A stretch of DNA of 5,973 nucleotides from Gammaproteobacteria bacterium (GCA_024679435.1 JAIBDK010000155.1:1-5973), one strand, 5' to 3'; shown: positions 1-5,237, numbered from the stretch's first letter. The notes: a model not told the origin generated them from the sequence alone. Numbers and translations: made by a program.

Positions 1-539
1 AAGGCGATTTAAGCCCCGACGGAACAGGGACTATCCGAATCGCTCGGGGCGTTGAAGTCGGGCATATATTTCAGCTAGGCACCAAATACAGCAAGGCAAT
101 GAATGCCACGGTTCTCGACGAAGACGGAAAAGCAGTAGAGATGTCCATGGGTTGTTATGGCATAGGTGTAACCAGAATCATCGCCGCGGCTATCGAGCAG
201 AATCACGATGATCGGGGGATCATCTGGCCATCATCACTCACGCCTTTTGATATCGTTATCTGCCCCATTGGCATGAAGAAATCTGAGCGCGTAAAAACTG
301 AAGCAGAAAGAATTTATAACAACCTTAAACAAGCGGGTATTGATGTATTGCTCGATGACCGTAACGAGCGACCCGGAGTCATGTTCGCCGACATGGAACT
401 ACTTGGCGTTCCACACAGAATCGTGATTGGCGAGCGCAGTCTCGATAACAAAGTAGCCGAGTACTTTCATCGAGCAACTGGTGATAAGCTCGAACTTCCT
501 CTGGAAGGAATCGAAAAAACACTGGAGAAAATGCTGTAA
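1..539 (+). CDS. proS: Prolyl-tRNA synthetase, C-terminal part (5' end outside window)
   Basis: Class II aminoacyl-tRNA synthetase that charges tRNA-Pro with proline in the cytoplasm. The reading frame is already open at position 3 and runs to the TAA at 537-539, leaving about 178 of the roughly 570 residues usual for the bacterial long-form enzyme. The visible part starts just before RGVEVGHIFQLGTKYS, part of the catalytic core. It then shows motif 3 as GCYGIGVTRIIAAAIEQ, with the conserved arginine. The HGTP-type anticodon-binding domain follows, from about PFDIVICPIG through LLDDRNERPGVMFADMELLG to the end. The internal ATG at 99 is not the start, because conserved ProS sequence continues upstream of it. 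The C-terminus is complete and I see no frameshift or missing key residue. The editing domain and motifs 1 and 2 lie outside the window. Confidence 0.97.
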   Translation, partial: GDLSPDGTGTIRIARGVEVGHIFQLGTKYSKAMNATVLDEDGKAVEMSMGCYGIGVTRIIAAAIEQNHDDRGIIWPSSLTPFDIVICPIGMKKSERVKTEAERIYNNLKQAGIDVLLDDRNERPGVMFADMELLGVPHRIVIGERSLDNKVAEYFHRATGDKLELPLEGIEKTLEKML

Positions 540-546
540 TTTGTTC

Positions 547-594
547 CTGATAACTACGGTAAAGTTGTTGTAGAACCCATTGCGATCAGTTTTT
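547..594 (+). terminator. Possible weak terminator after proS
   Basis: Eight bases after the proS stop, CTGAT (547-551) can pair with ATCAG (585-589), which is followed directly by TTTTT (590-594). Inside it, CTAC (554-557) can pair with GTAG (570-573). The stem is short and the loop is large, so this is only a weak candidate. No better proS terminator is visible before the cold-shock gene leader. Confidence 0.2.
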
Positions 595-619
595 CATTAA
601 CAATAACCACCCAAAAAAC

Positions 620-649
620 TTAAATAATGATGAACAAAGATGCTAGACT
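620..649 (+). promoter_or_regulatory. Candidate promoter of the cold-shock gene
   Basis: An extended -10 element is possible: TG at 641-642, one base, then TAGACT at 644-649 (4 of 6 matches to TATAAT). The -35 is poor: TTAAAT at 620-625 with an 18-base spacer. Transcription would begin near 656 and give a leader of about 117 bases, long like those of cspA-type genes. The call rests mainly on the extended -10 and on position. Confidence 0.3.
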
Positions 650-700
650 CCCTTTTTACACCAACTGATCATTCGATATTCCAGTTGTGTTTTGGTAGCC

Positions 701-730
701 AGCGCCCATCTCTGGTCGCTGATTTTTTTT
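701..730 (+). terminator. Intrinsic terminator-like hairpin in the cold-shock gene leader
   Basis: AGCG (701-704) pairs with CGCT (717-720). After one C/T mismatch, CCA (706-708) pairs with TGG (713-715) around a TCTC loop. The stem is followed by GA and eight T residues (723-730), the classic layout of a rho-independent terminator. It lies 162 bases after the proS stop and 42 bases before the cold-shock start codon. It could end proS transcripts or act as an attenuator inside the cold-shock leader. Confidence 0.55.
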
Positions 731-732
731 GT

Positions 733-753
733 GCCGCAAAGCGGCTGATTTTT
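733..753 (+). terminator. Second terminator-like hairpin in the cold-shock gene leader
   Basis: GCCGC (733-737) and GCGGC (741-745) form a perfect 5-bp GC stem around an AAA loop, followed by TGATTTTT (746-753). The T-run is shorter than in the first hairpin and ends 7 bases before the Shine-Dalgarno GAGG. The 3' flank repeats that of the first hairpin: GCTGATTTTT occurs at 718-727 and again at 744-753. AGCG at 740-743 could also pair with CGCT at 717-720, so the two hairpins could be mutually exclusive with an alternative fold. Confidence 0.4.
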
Positions 754-760
754 GAAGCAT

Positions 761-764
761 GAGG
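761..764 (+). promoter_or_regulatory. Shine-Dalgarno site that sets the cold-shock start
   Basis: GAGG at 761-764 lies 8 bases before the ATG at 773. It therefore supports that ATG over the in-frame TTG at 752, which would add seven non-conserved residues and overlap the T-run of the second hairpin. Confidence 0.65.
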
Positions 765-772
765 TTGTTAGT

Positions 773-985
773 ATGTCAGGTGAGATAGTATCCGGGACCG
801 TTAAATGGTTTAACGACGCTAAAGGATTTGGTTTCATTGAACGAGAAGGAGAGGCAGATGTTTTCGTTCATTATCGTGCGATAAACGGAGACGGACGTAA
901 AACGCTGCATGATGGCCAGCAGGTTACGTTTGAGATAGCGGAAAGCGACAAAGGCCTTCAAGCCAGTAACGTTACTCCGCTCTAA
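773..985 (+). CDS. CspA-family cold-shock domain protein
   Basis: A 70-residue single-domain cold-shock protein, the usual length for the CspA family. These are cytoplasmic five-stranded beta-barrels that bind single-stranded RNA and DNA, act as RNA chaperones, and in E. coli can act as transcription antiterminators. It has the aromatic patch K10-W11-F12, RNP1 as KGFGFI at 17-22 and RNP2 as VFVHY at 30-34 (Tyr at 34, where Phe is common). The typical C-terminal half follows, with KTLHDGQQVTF and KGLQASNVTPL. The start is ATG 773, set by the GAGG ribosome site. The gene stands alone between proS and a divergent set of functions. Its leader contains two terminator-like hairpins, which suggests regulation by attenuation or RNA structure. 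Whether it is cold-induced cannot be told from the protein, since many paralogues are constitutive. Confidence 0.95.
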   Translation: MSGEIVSGTVKWFNDAKGFGFIEREGEADVFVHYRAINGDGRKTLHDGQQVTFEIAESDKGLQASNVTPL

Positions 986-1009
986 TTACCCCGCGATCCA
1001 AAACTTAAG

Positions 1010-1039
1010 CATGGTGATAAAGATAAATTTATCACCATG
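1010..1039. repeat. Perfect 12-bp inverted repeat, 6-base loop
   Basis: CATGGTGATAAA (1010-1021) is perfectly complementary to TTTATCACCATG (1028-1039) around GATAAA. It begins 24 bases after the cold-shock stop codon. No T-run follows on either strand, so it is not a standard rho-independent terminator. It may be an mRNA 3' stabiliser, a weak terminator or a protein-binding site. It shares the GGTGATA/TATCAC arms with the hairpin at 1071-1096. Confidence 0.6.
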
Positions 1040-1070
1040 GATTTAACCGGGTCGTTTAGTAATTGATTTT

Positions 1071-1096
1071 GGTGATACCCGATAGCGGGTATCACT
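1071..1096. repeat. Perfect 10-bp inverted repeat, tetraloop
   Basis: GTGATACCCG (1072-1081) pairs perfectly with CGGGTATCAC (1086-1095) around ATAG; G1071 and T1096 add a possible wobble pair. It lies 31 bases after the first palindrome and 112 bases before the flavin-reductase-like start codon. The outer part of its arms repeats that of the first palindrome, while the inner part differs (CCCG against AA). No T-run follows on either strand. Confidence 0.6.
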
Positions 1097-1207
1097 GACA
1101 AATCCTATCCAAAGCCGGTTTCTTTACGGGGGCGGTATTTGGCGAGGCACGTACCCTGTTGTCCCACCCATCTTACCCATTTAAGAACCCCATAACGAAA
1201 ACCAACC

Positions 1208-1822
1208 ATGTTAATTGATCTTCAGGAACTCAGCGCACCCCAGGTATATTTCACAATGACCCAGACGGTCTTACCGCGGCCGGTGGCATGGGTATTAAGT
1301 GAAAATGAAAATTCCAGCTATAACCTGGCACCATTTTCGTATTTCAATGCGATATGCAGCGACCCGCCACTCATTATGTTTTCGGTTGGACTCCAGGAGG
1401 ACGGTTCCCTGAAAGATACGCTGGCCAATGTAATGGAAAGACCGGAGTTCGTCGTTCATATTGCCAGTTGCGACCAGCTTGCAGATTTGAACCAAAGTTC
1501 AGCTACATTGCCACCGGGAGTATCTGAAGTAACCGCCGGCAGTCTAGGAACCTGCGAAGTTGAAGGTTATCGATTACCTCGTCTGAGCGACTGCAAAATC
1601 GCATTTATGTGCAACGTTTATAAGATCGATAAAATTGGCAACAACAACCAACATCTTATTTTTGGAGAAATCAGCAAAGTCCATGTTGATGATAATTGTA
1701 CCGAGATTAATGAAAAAGGACGTTTGCAAATAAACGCCGATGCTATTCAGCCTCTGGCGCGCCTCGGTGCCAGCCAGTATGCTTCGTTTGGAGAAGTTCT
1801 ACGCGCCAGTCGGCCAGCCTGA
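1208..1822 (+). CDS. Flavin reductase-like domain protein (FMN-binding split barrel)
   Basis: A 204-residue protein of the flavin reductase-like family (DIM6/NTAB, FMN-binding split barrel), whose members bind FMN, often as dimers, and typically reduce flavin with NAD(P)H or act as flavoprotein oxidoreductases. Family hallmarks: PRPVAWV at 23-29, NLAPFSYFNAICSDPPL at 39-55 (the flavin-contacting segment) and KDT at 69-71. GEI follows at 153-155, and the C-terminal QPLARLGASQYASFGEV starts at 181. There is no signal peptide, so it should be cytoplasmic. ATG 1208 fits the family's N-terminus (LIDLQEL), although no Shine-Dalgarno sequence precedes it. The next Met, at codon 17, would remove part of the first conserved segment. 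No partner monooxygenase is adjacent, so the substrate is unknown. It ends 45 bases from a convergent gene with no clear bidirectional terminator between them. Confidence 0.9.
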   Translation: MLIDLQELSAPQVYFTMTQTVLPRPVAWVLSENENSSYNLAPFSYFNAICSDPPLIMFSVGLQEDGSLKDTLANVMERPEFVVHIASCDQLADLNQSSATLPPGVSEVTAGSLGTCEVEGYRLPRLSDCKIAFMCNVYKIDKIGNNNQHLIFGEISKVHVDDNCTEINEKGRLQINADAIQPLARLGASQYASFGEVLRASRPA

Positions 1823-1867
1823 TATCTAGAATGGAAAATGAGTATCTTTCATGACGAAGACTTCTGT

Positions 1868-2506
1868 TCAGCTTGCCAGATGACGGTGAATAGCTGAAAT
1901 CATGTTGTCGACAGAATTGTGATCCACGGGAATTCCATAACCCTTTTTGTTTCTGACCAGCACCAAAGAAGGGAATCCCTGGATCCCCATTTTTCGTGAG
2001 AATGCGAGCTCATCCATTAATGTCTGCTGGGTTTCCGCGGACACCAAATCTTGCTCGAATTTCTGTCGATCAAGACCAATCTCGTCAGCCACGTCAATAA
2101 GTGTTGAATTATCAGAAGGATTCCGGGCACTTAGGTAATAGGCATGTTGTATTGCACGAGTCATGACACTGTCCCACTCCGCTCCTTGCTGTCGAGCAGC
2201 AATAACTCCGCGACAGGCAGGATAAGTTGATCTTCGAGGCTGACATTGAGACCAGTAGTCAAAATTAAATTCGGTTCCCGGCACTTGTAACTGAATGGTT
2301 GCCCAGGTCTGCGATAAATAATCTTTCATATCCTCCGGCATCGGGTCATCAGAATCCGACGCCAGCCCCCCCAGAATCCGGATAACCTCTACTCCATCCG
2401 GCAGCCGCTCAATCAACTCGTCATAGGCACGGGCAAATGCCCAGCACCAGCTGCACATGGGATCATGAACATACAATAACGTGCTGGAATCTTTCGTTAT
2501 CTGCAT
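1868..2506 (-). CDS. DsbA-family thioredoxin-fold oxidoreductase (COG3531-like)
   Basis: A 212-residue DsbA-like protein: a thioredoxin fold with a helical insertion, expected to catalyse thiol-disulfide exchange or a related glutathione-type reaction. The active-site motif is CSWC at 18-21 within HDPMCSWCWAF, and the cis-proline loop is GFPS at 177-180. STYPACRGVIAA at 93-104 is typical of the COG3531/FrnE-like branch. Extra cysteines are C88 and C98. The protein starts directly at the first strand with no signal peptide, so it is probably cytoplasmic, unlike classical periplasmic DsbA. I chose ATG 2506 because AAGG at 2517-2520 lies 10 bases upstream; the TTG at 2515 would be only 2 bases from that site. 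It follows the dehydrogenase gene by 40 bases on the same strand, so the two are probably co-transcribed. The substrate is unknown. Confidence 0.88.
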   Translation of the reverse strand: MQITKDSSTLLYVHDPMCSWCWAFARAYDELIERLPDGVEVIRILGGLASDSDDPMPEDMKDYLSQTWATIQLQVPGTEFNFDYWSQCQPRRSTYPACRGVIAARQQGAEWDSVMTRAIQHAYYLSARNPSDNSTLIDVADEIGLDRQKFEQDLVSAETQQTLMDELAFSRKMGIQGFPSLVLVRNKKGYGIPVDHNSVDNMISAIHRHLAS

Positions 2507-2516
2507 TCGGAACAAG

Positions 2517-2520
2517 CCTT
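2517..2520 (-). promoter_or_regulatory. Shine-Dalgarno site for the DsbA-like gene
   Basis: Read on the minus strand, AAGG lies 10 bases before ATG 2506. It supports that ATG over the TTG three codons upstream. Confidence 0.5.
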
Positions 2521-2546
2521 AATATGTAAAACCTTTAATCATCTGA

Positions 2547-3305
2547 TCAACGTCCGCCAGAGCAGTCGATAAACGTTCCGGTGCAGTAAGACGCCTTGTC
2601 AGACAGCAGCCATACTATCGTTTCGGCCACTTCTTTTGCAGATCCTGCGCGGCCCAGGGGGATGAAAGGCCGGATTCTTTCAAGCCGATCCGGCTCCCCG
2701 CCACGCGCGTGAATTTCAGTATCGATAAACCCGGGACGTACGGCATTAACCCGAACATCTTCTTTCGCAACTTCATTGGCAAGACCAATTGTCATGGTAT
2801 CGAGCGCCCCTTTAGTGGCTGCATAATCGATATACTCATTAGCTGATCCAAGTCGTGACGCCGCCGATGAAACGTTAACGATGCTACCGCCGATACCCCC
2901 ATATCTGGTCGACATTCTTAACACTGCTTGTTTGGCACATAAAAAGCTGCCTTTTACGTTGGTAGAAAATACCCGATCAAGTCTTGCTCCATCCATCTGA
3001 TCGAGTCGCATCTGACGCTCCAGTGTGCCCGCATTATTTACCAGCCCTCCAACCGGGCCGAGTTCACATTCAGCAAAATCAAACAGTCTTTCGACGTCTT
3101 TTTCGCTGGCAACATCTGCCTTGCAGGATACGGCTTTTCCACCTGCAGATTTGATCAGTCGAACGACCGTTTCTGCCGCATCAGAATCTCCATGGTAATT
3201 GATCAAAACCTTCCATCCCTGCTGAGAAGCTAACAATGCAGCTGCAGAGCCAATCCCGCGACTGGCCCCGGTCACAATCAGCACATTGGCTTCACTATTA
3301 TCCAT
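2547..3305 (-). CDS. Short-chain dehydrogenase/reductase, YgfF-like
   Basis: A 252-residue classical SDR with a Rossmann fold, cytoplasmic and NAD(P)-dependent. Motifs in order: TGASRGIG at 12-19 (cofactor binding; the Arg is compatible with NADP), NNAG at 90-93 and the catalytic Asn in STNVKGSF (N116). The Ser is in NVSSAAS (about 146-147), and Tyr and Lys are in YAATK at 161-165. The segment VNAVRPGFIDTEIHA follows at 187-200, and the C-terminus ends FIDCSGGR. As I recall it, this matches E. coli YgfF closely, including RLGSANEYIDYAATKGALDT and SDKASYCTGTFID. The substrate of that family is not firmly known; glucose 1-dehydrogenase or 3-oxoacyl reductase names come from homology only. All catalytic residues are present. 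The start ATG lacks a clear ribosome site, but a good promoter lies upstream. It is probably the first gene of an operon with the DsbA-like gene. Confidence 0.93.
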   Translation of the reverse strand: MDNSEANVLIVTGASRGIGSAAALLASQQGWKVLINYHGDSDAAETVVRLIKSAGGKAVSCKADVASEKDVERLFDFAECELGPVGGLVNNAGTLERQMRLDQMDGARLDRVFSTNVKGSFLCAKQAVLRMSTRYGGIGGSIVNVSSAASRLGSANEYIDYAATKGALDTMTIGLANEVAKEDVRVNAVRPGFIDTEIHARGGEPDRLERIRPFIPLGRAGSAKEVAETIVWLLSDKASYCTGTFIDCSGGR

Positions 3306-3336
3306 CGTAGGTCTGAAGTTTCTGTTCTAGATACGT

Positions 3337-3365
3337 TTTATAATGATCGCCAAAAGGTAAGGCAA
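3337..3365 (-). promoter_or_regulatory. Sigma-70-like promoter of the SDR/DsbA-like operon
   Basis: On the minus strand, TTGCCT (3365-3360, 4 of 6 matches) and TATAAA (3342-3337, 5 of 6) are separated by exactly 17 bases. Transcription would start near 3330 and give a leader of about 25 bases before ATG 3305. This is the best-matching promoter I see in the window. Confidence 0.5.
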
Positions 3366-3501
3366 AAAGCCACAAAGATGCCAATATCACACGACCGCAG
3401 GATAGTTACGATTGTATCCGCACTATTTTTTATCGATTGTGAATCTAAGCATCTGCATGGAAGAATGACGCGATCAACATATTCAAAAACATCGAAGCAA
3501 T

Positions 3502-3990
3502 CTAATCAGGCTTAATCGCTTCCCATGCTGCGTGGGACTGACGCTTTGCATCTTCCCACGCCTCATCGGAACTCTGTTTAGCCTGGTCCCACTGGTCTGA
3601 AGATCCGTCTTTGGTCGCCTCCCACGCTTTGGCAGAATTTATCTTACCTTTGGCCCACGCTTCGTCAGAGGCTTCTTTAGCCTTAGCCCAGGACTCTTTC
3701 GACCCATCTTTGGCGGATTCCCATGCTGCGTGGGACTGACGTTGAGCATCTTCCCACGCCTCATCGGAACTCTGCTTAGCCTGGTCCCATTGATCTGAAG
3801 ATCCATCTTTAGTGGCCTCCCAGAGTTTATTCGTATGGCTCTTTGTCGAGTCCCATATTTCACCCGACTTGGTTTTAGTTTGATTCCATAAGCTTTCGTC
3901 CGCATGACCCGCAAAAGCGAAAACACCGGTGCACACACAAACAATTAGCGCCGCAGCGGATGGAGATAATAATTTAAGAGTAAATTTCAT
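3502..3990 (-). CDS. Exported protein of tryptophan-anchored 11-residue repeats
   Basis: A 162-residue protein I do not recognise as a named gene. The N-terminus looks like a Sec signal peptide: K2, K6, a hydrophobic core at about 12-26, and likely cleavage near FAFA-GHA or GHA-DES. Cysteines 18 and 20 are not in a lipobox, so it is probably not a lipoprotein. From W35 to W156 there is a Trp at every 11th residue (12 in all), with Lys at Trp+4 in nearly every unit. The consensus is roughly W-[DEA]-x-[AT]-K-x-x-S-x-x-A. An 11-residue period fits three helical turns, so a long amphipathic helix with a Trp stripe is likely, resembling LEA or apolipoprotein-type undecads. Units 3-5 and 9-11 are near-identical duplicates. 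The start is ATG 3990, the only one that includes the signal peptide; there is no Shine-Dalgarno. It seems monocistronic. Envelope stress or membrane binding is only a guess. Confidence 0.85.
   Translation of the reverse strand: MKFTLKLLSPSAAALIVCVCTGVFAFAGHADESLWNQTKTKSGEIWDSTKSHTNKLWEATKDGSSDQWDQAKQSSDEAWEDAQRQSHAAWESAKDGSKESWAKAKEASDEAWAKGKINSAKAWEATKDGSSDQWDQAKQSSDEAWEDAKRQSHAAWEAIKPD
3520..3624 (-). repeat. 105-bp intragenic direct repeat, copy encoding units 9-11
   Basis: It matches 3718-3822 with an offset of exactly 198 bases (six 33-base units). My hand count gives nine mismatches in 105 bases, and the first 24 bases are identical. It encodes WEATKDGSSDQ, WDQAKQSSDEA and WEDAKRQSHAA. 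Confidence 0.9.
3718..3822 (-). repeat. 105-bp intragenic direct repeat, copy encoding units 3-5
   Basis: Partner of 3520-3624. Only one of the encoded residues differs between the copies (Gln here, Lys in the other, in the WEDA unit), so nearly all of the nucleotide differences are silent. Confidence 0.9.
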
Positions 3991-4038
3991 GATTTTTATG
4001 TTTAATTAATAAATGGTATGTTATGCGAATTTAGCATG

Positions 4039-4050
4039 AACTATATAGTT
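4039..4050. promoter_or_regulatory. 12-bp palindrome in the repeat-protein promoter region
   Basis: AACTATATAGTT is a perfect palindrome 49 bases upstream of ATG 3990. Next to it, ATGC (4023-4026) and GCAT (4034-4037) form a second short dyad. It overlaps the proposed -10 of the repeat-protein gene, where an operator could sit. AT-rich palindromes also arise by chance. Confidence 0.3.
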
Positions 4051-4071
4051 GGTGGATGAATAGATTATGAA
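4042..4071 (-). promoter_or_regulatory. Candidate promoter of the Trp-repeat protein gene
   Basis: On the minus strand, TTCATA (4071-4066, 4 of 6) and TATATA (4047-4042, 4 of 6) are separated by 18 bases. Transcription would start near 4035 and give a leader of about 45 bases before ATG 3990. The AT-rich sequence makes chance matches likely. Confidence 0.3.
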
Positions 4072-4233
4072 GTTTTGGTACTCTGCAGGGGAAGCAAATT
4101 TAGGAACACGCATTCCGACTAAAGCGGAAGATTCTCCTAACGCAACGCCGGTTTAAACAGTTAAAAATCCTTCGCCCGGGGCTTGGGATAACAGCATAAT
4201 AGCCATCAACCACTTTTATCGCCCGACCCAAAC

Positions 4234-5124
4234 TCACTCAGTATCCGGCGGCAAACAACAAACAGCATTATAGGGATGACGTGTGTTAACCACCCCCGCA
4301 TGGGAAAAGACATCTAGCGTTACTTCATAAGCCGCCTGCGTGATCTCGGCATGCGGAGTCCAGCAACCCAGCTTTTGATATGAGTGAATACAAGCGGTTA
4401 ATGCATCGAGTTCAATATCTGGGAAAAAAGACTTCTGTGCTCGCGCAATCTCAACCGCAGATTCTTGGTTAAGATAAATTCGTGTCTTTCTATAAGCCCG
4501 CATGAATGCTCGGGCCTGATCAGTTTCAATCCATTCTCTGGATGCCGCTAGACTGGAAAATGCACAAGCTCCGATTTTTGGGCCCACAGAAGCCACTACG
4601 TTTCCGATTCCATCTGCTTCCAGCTGCTGAGGAAACGGGCCCTGTTGCTGGACATACTTCCCCTGTCCAGCGCGATAAGCCTTGTCGATATCAGCAGGGC
4701 CTCCCGGCGTTATTGGAATGATTTTGTCATAATCAATTCCCGCCTTATGACATGCGTAACGGAACATGTAATTCGGTTGCCCTCCACCGAACATCACCAT
4801 TTCGCTGCCTTCAAGGCTGCGCCAATCAAAACGATCATCGGGCTCACGGGCACTAATAAAAAACCCGTCCATTTCATTAATCTGCGCAAAATTAATTGCC
4901 TCCGGAACATGACCTTTTTCTAGATCAAGCAACCCCTGAATCAATGCGGTTTGAATCACATCAGCGCTGCCGTTAGTTATCGATTCAACAGCGGACTTGC
5001 CCGGCGGAGAAACAGACCAGTTGTAATCAATACCCTCTTCTTTCAGGAATCCTCCTGACATTGCTGAAATTAAAGGCGAGTAGAACGCGGAAAACAGGGT
5101 GAACTGAATATTAAGCCTGGACAT
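4234..5124 (-). CDS. NMT1/THI5-like substrate-binding-fold protein without signal peptide
   Basis: A 296-residue protein with the type 2 periplasmic-binding fold of the NMT1/THI5-like family. Such proteins usually serve ABC importers of pyrimidines, taurine-like sulfonates or aromatic acids; eukaryotic THI5 relatives make the thiamine pyrimidine. Visible family features are FYSPLISAMSGGFLKEEGID at 14-33, SITNGSADVIQTAL at 48-61, NEMDGFFI at 83-90, LEGSEMVMFGGGQPNYMF at 104-121 and YVQQQGPFPQQLEADGIG at 157-174. The chain begins directly at the first strand (SRLNIQFTLF) with no signal peptide or lipobox. It is therefore predicted to stay in the cytoplasm, which is odd for a transport receptor. 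No permease or ATPase gene is adjacent. The CCCxC iron motif of yeast THI5 is absent; the C-terminus has only VCCLPP. The ligand or enzyme activity is unknown. ATG 5124 fits the fold start but has no Shine-Dalgarno. Confidence 0.8.
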   Translation of the reverse strand: MSRLNIQFTLFSAFYSPLISAMSGGFLKEEGIDYNWSVSPPGKSAVESITNGSADVIQTALIQGLLDLEKGHVPEAINFAQINEMDGFFISAREPDDRFDWRSLEGSEMVMFGGGQPNYMFRYACHKAGIDYDKIIPITPGGPADIDKAYRAGQGKYVQQQGPFPQQLEADGIGNVVASVGPKIGACAFSSLAASREWIETDQARAFMRAYRKTRIYLNQESAVEIARAQKSFFPDIELDALTACIHSYQKLGCWTPHAEITQAAYEVTLDVFSHAGVVNTRHPYNAVCCLPPDTE

Positions 5125-5129
5125 GGTAT

Positions 5130-5135
5130 TTTATA
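5130..5135 (-). promoter_or_regulatory. Possible -10 element placing transcription at the start codon
   Basis: On the minus strand, TATAAA (5 of 6 matches to TATAAT) ends 5 bases before ATG 5124. If used, transcription would begin at about the A of the start codon. The -35 position 17 bases upstream reads GAATCC, a poor match. Confidence 0.25.
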
Positions 5136-5220
5136 AATCGATTAGTTATGCTGGATTCTCCACGGACACTTACCCAAGCGCAAACCCATAAAGCCCGCTT
5201 GATCACGAAATTCATGTTTA

Positions 5221-5237
5221 CACCGCACATCACGGTG
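5221..5237. repeat. Short hairpin between the FKBP and NMT1-like genes
   Basis: CACCG (5221-5225) pairs with CGGTG (5233-5237) around seven bases. CGGT at 5233-5236 could instead pair with ACCG at 5243-5246, so two folds compete. No T-run follows on either strand, so I do not call it a terminator. The rest of this 224-base gap (5125-5348) shows nothing else I can support. Confidence 0.3.

Noticed and set aside
986..1207. FMN riboswitch upstream of the flavin-reductase-like gene
   Set aside because: The conserved RFN-element blocks are not present; only the two palindromes are seen.
1823..1867. Bidirectional terminator between the convergent flavin-reductase-like and DsbA-like genes
   Set aside because: No stem longer than about 4 bp with a T-run on either side is visible in this 45-base gap.
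3639..3944. 101-codon minus-strand reading frame inside the Trp-repeat gene
   Set aside because: It is an alternate frame of the 33-base repeats, kept open by their periodic composition. The frame with the signal peptide and exact Trp register is clearly the real one.
4100..4140. Nested dyad TTAGGA...TCCTAA enclosing TTCCG-N7-CGGAA
   Set aside because: The outer and inner stems are separated by unequal unpaired stretches, a competing GGAA/TTCC pairing exists, and no T-run follows. I cannot support it as a terminator or structured RNA.
4067..4156. 29-codon plus-strand reading frame (starting MKFWYSAGEA) in the gap upstream of the Trp-repeat gene
   Set aside because: Only a distant GGTGG precedes it, there is no recognisable domain, and the length is within chance expectation.
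4164..4191. Possible minus-strand terminator after the NMT1-like gene (GC-rich CCCGGGGC block before TTTTT on the minus strand)
   Set aside because: The arms pair only with a 3-by-3 internal loop and leave almost no hairpin loop, so the structure is not convincing despite the T-run.
4645..4923. 92-codon plus-strand reading frame opposite the NMT1-like gene
   Set aside because: It lies antisense to a clearly conserved coding region and has no recognisable domain.
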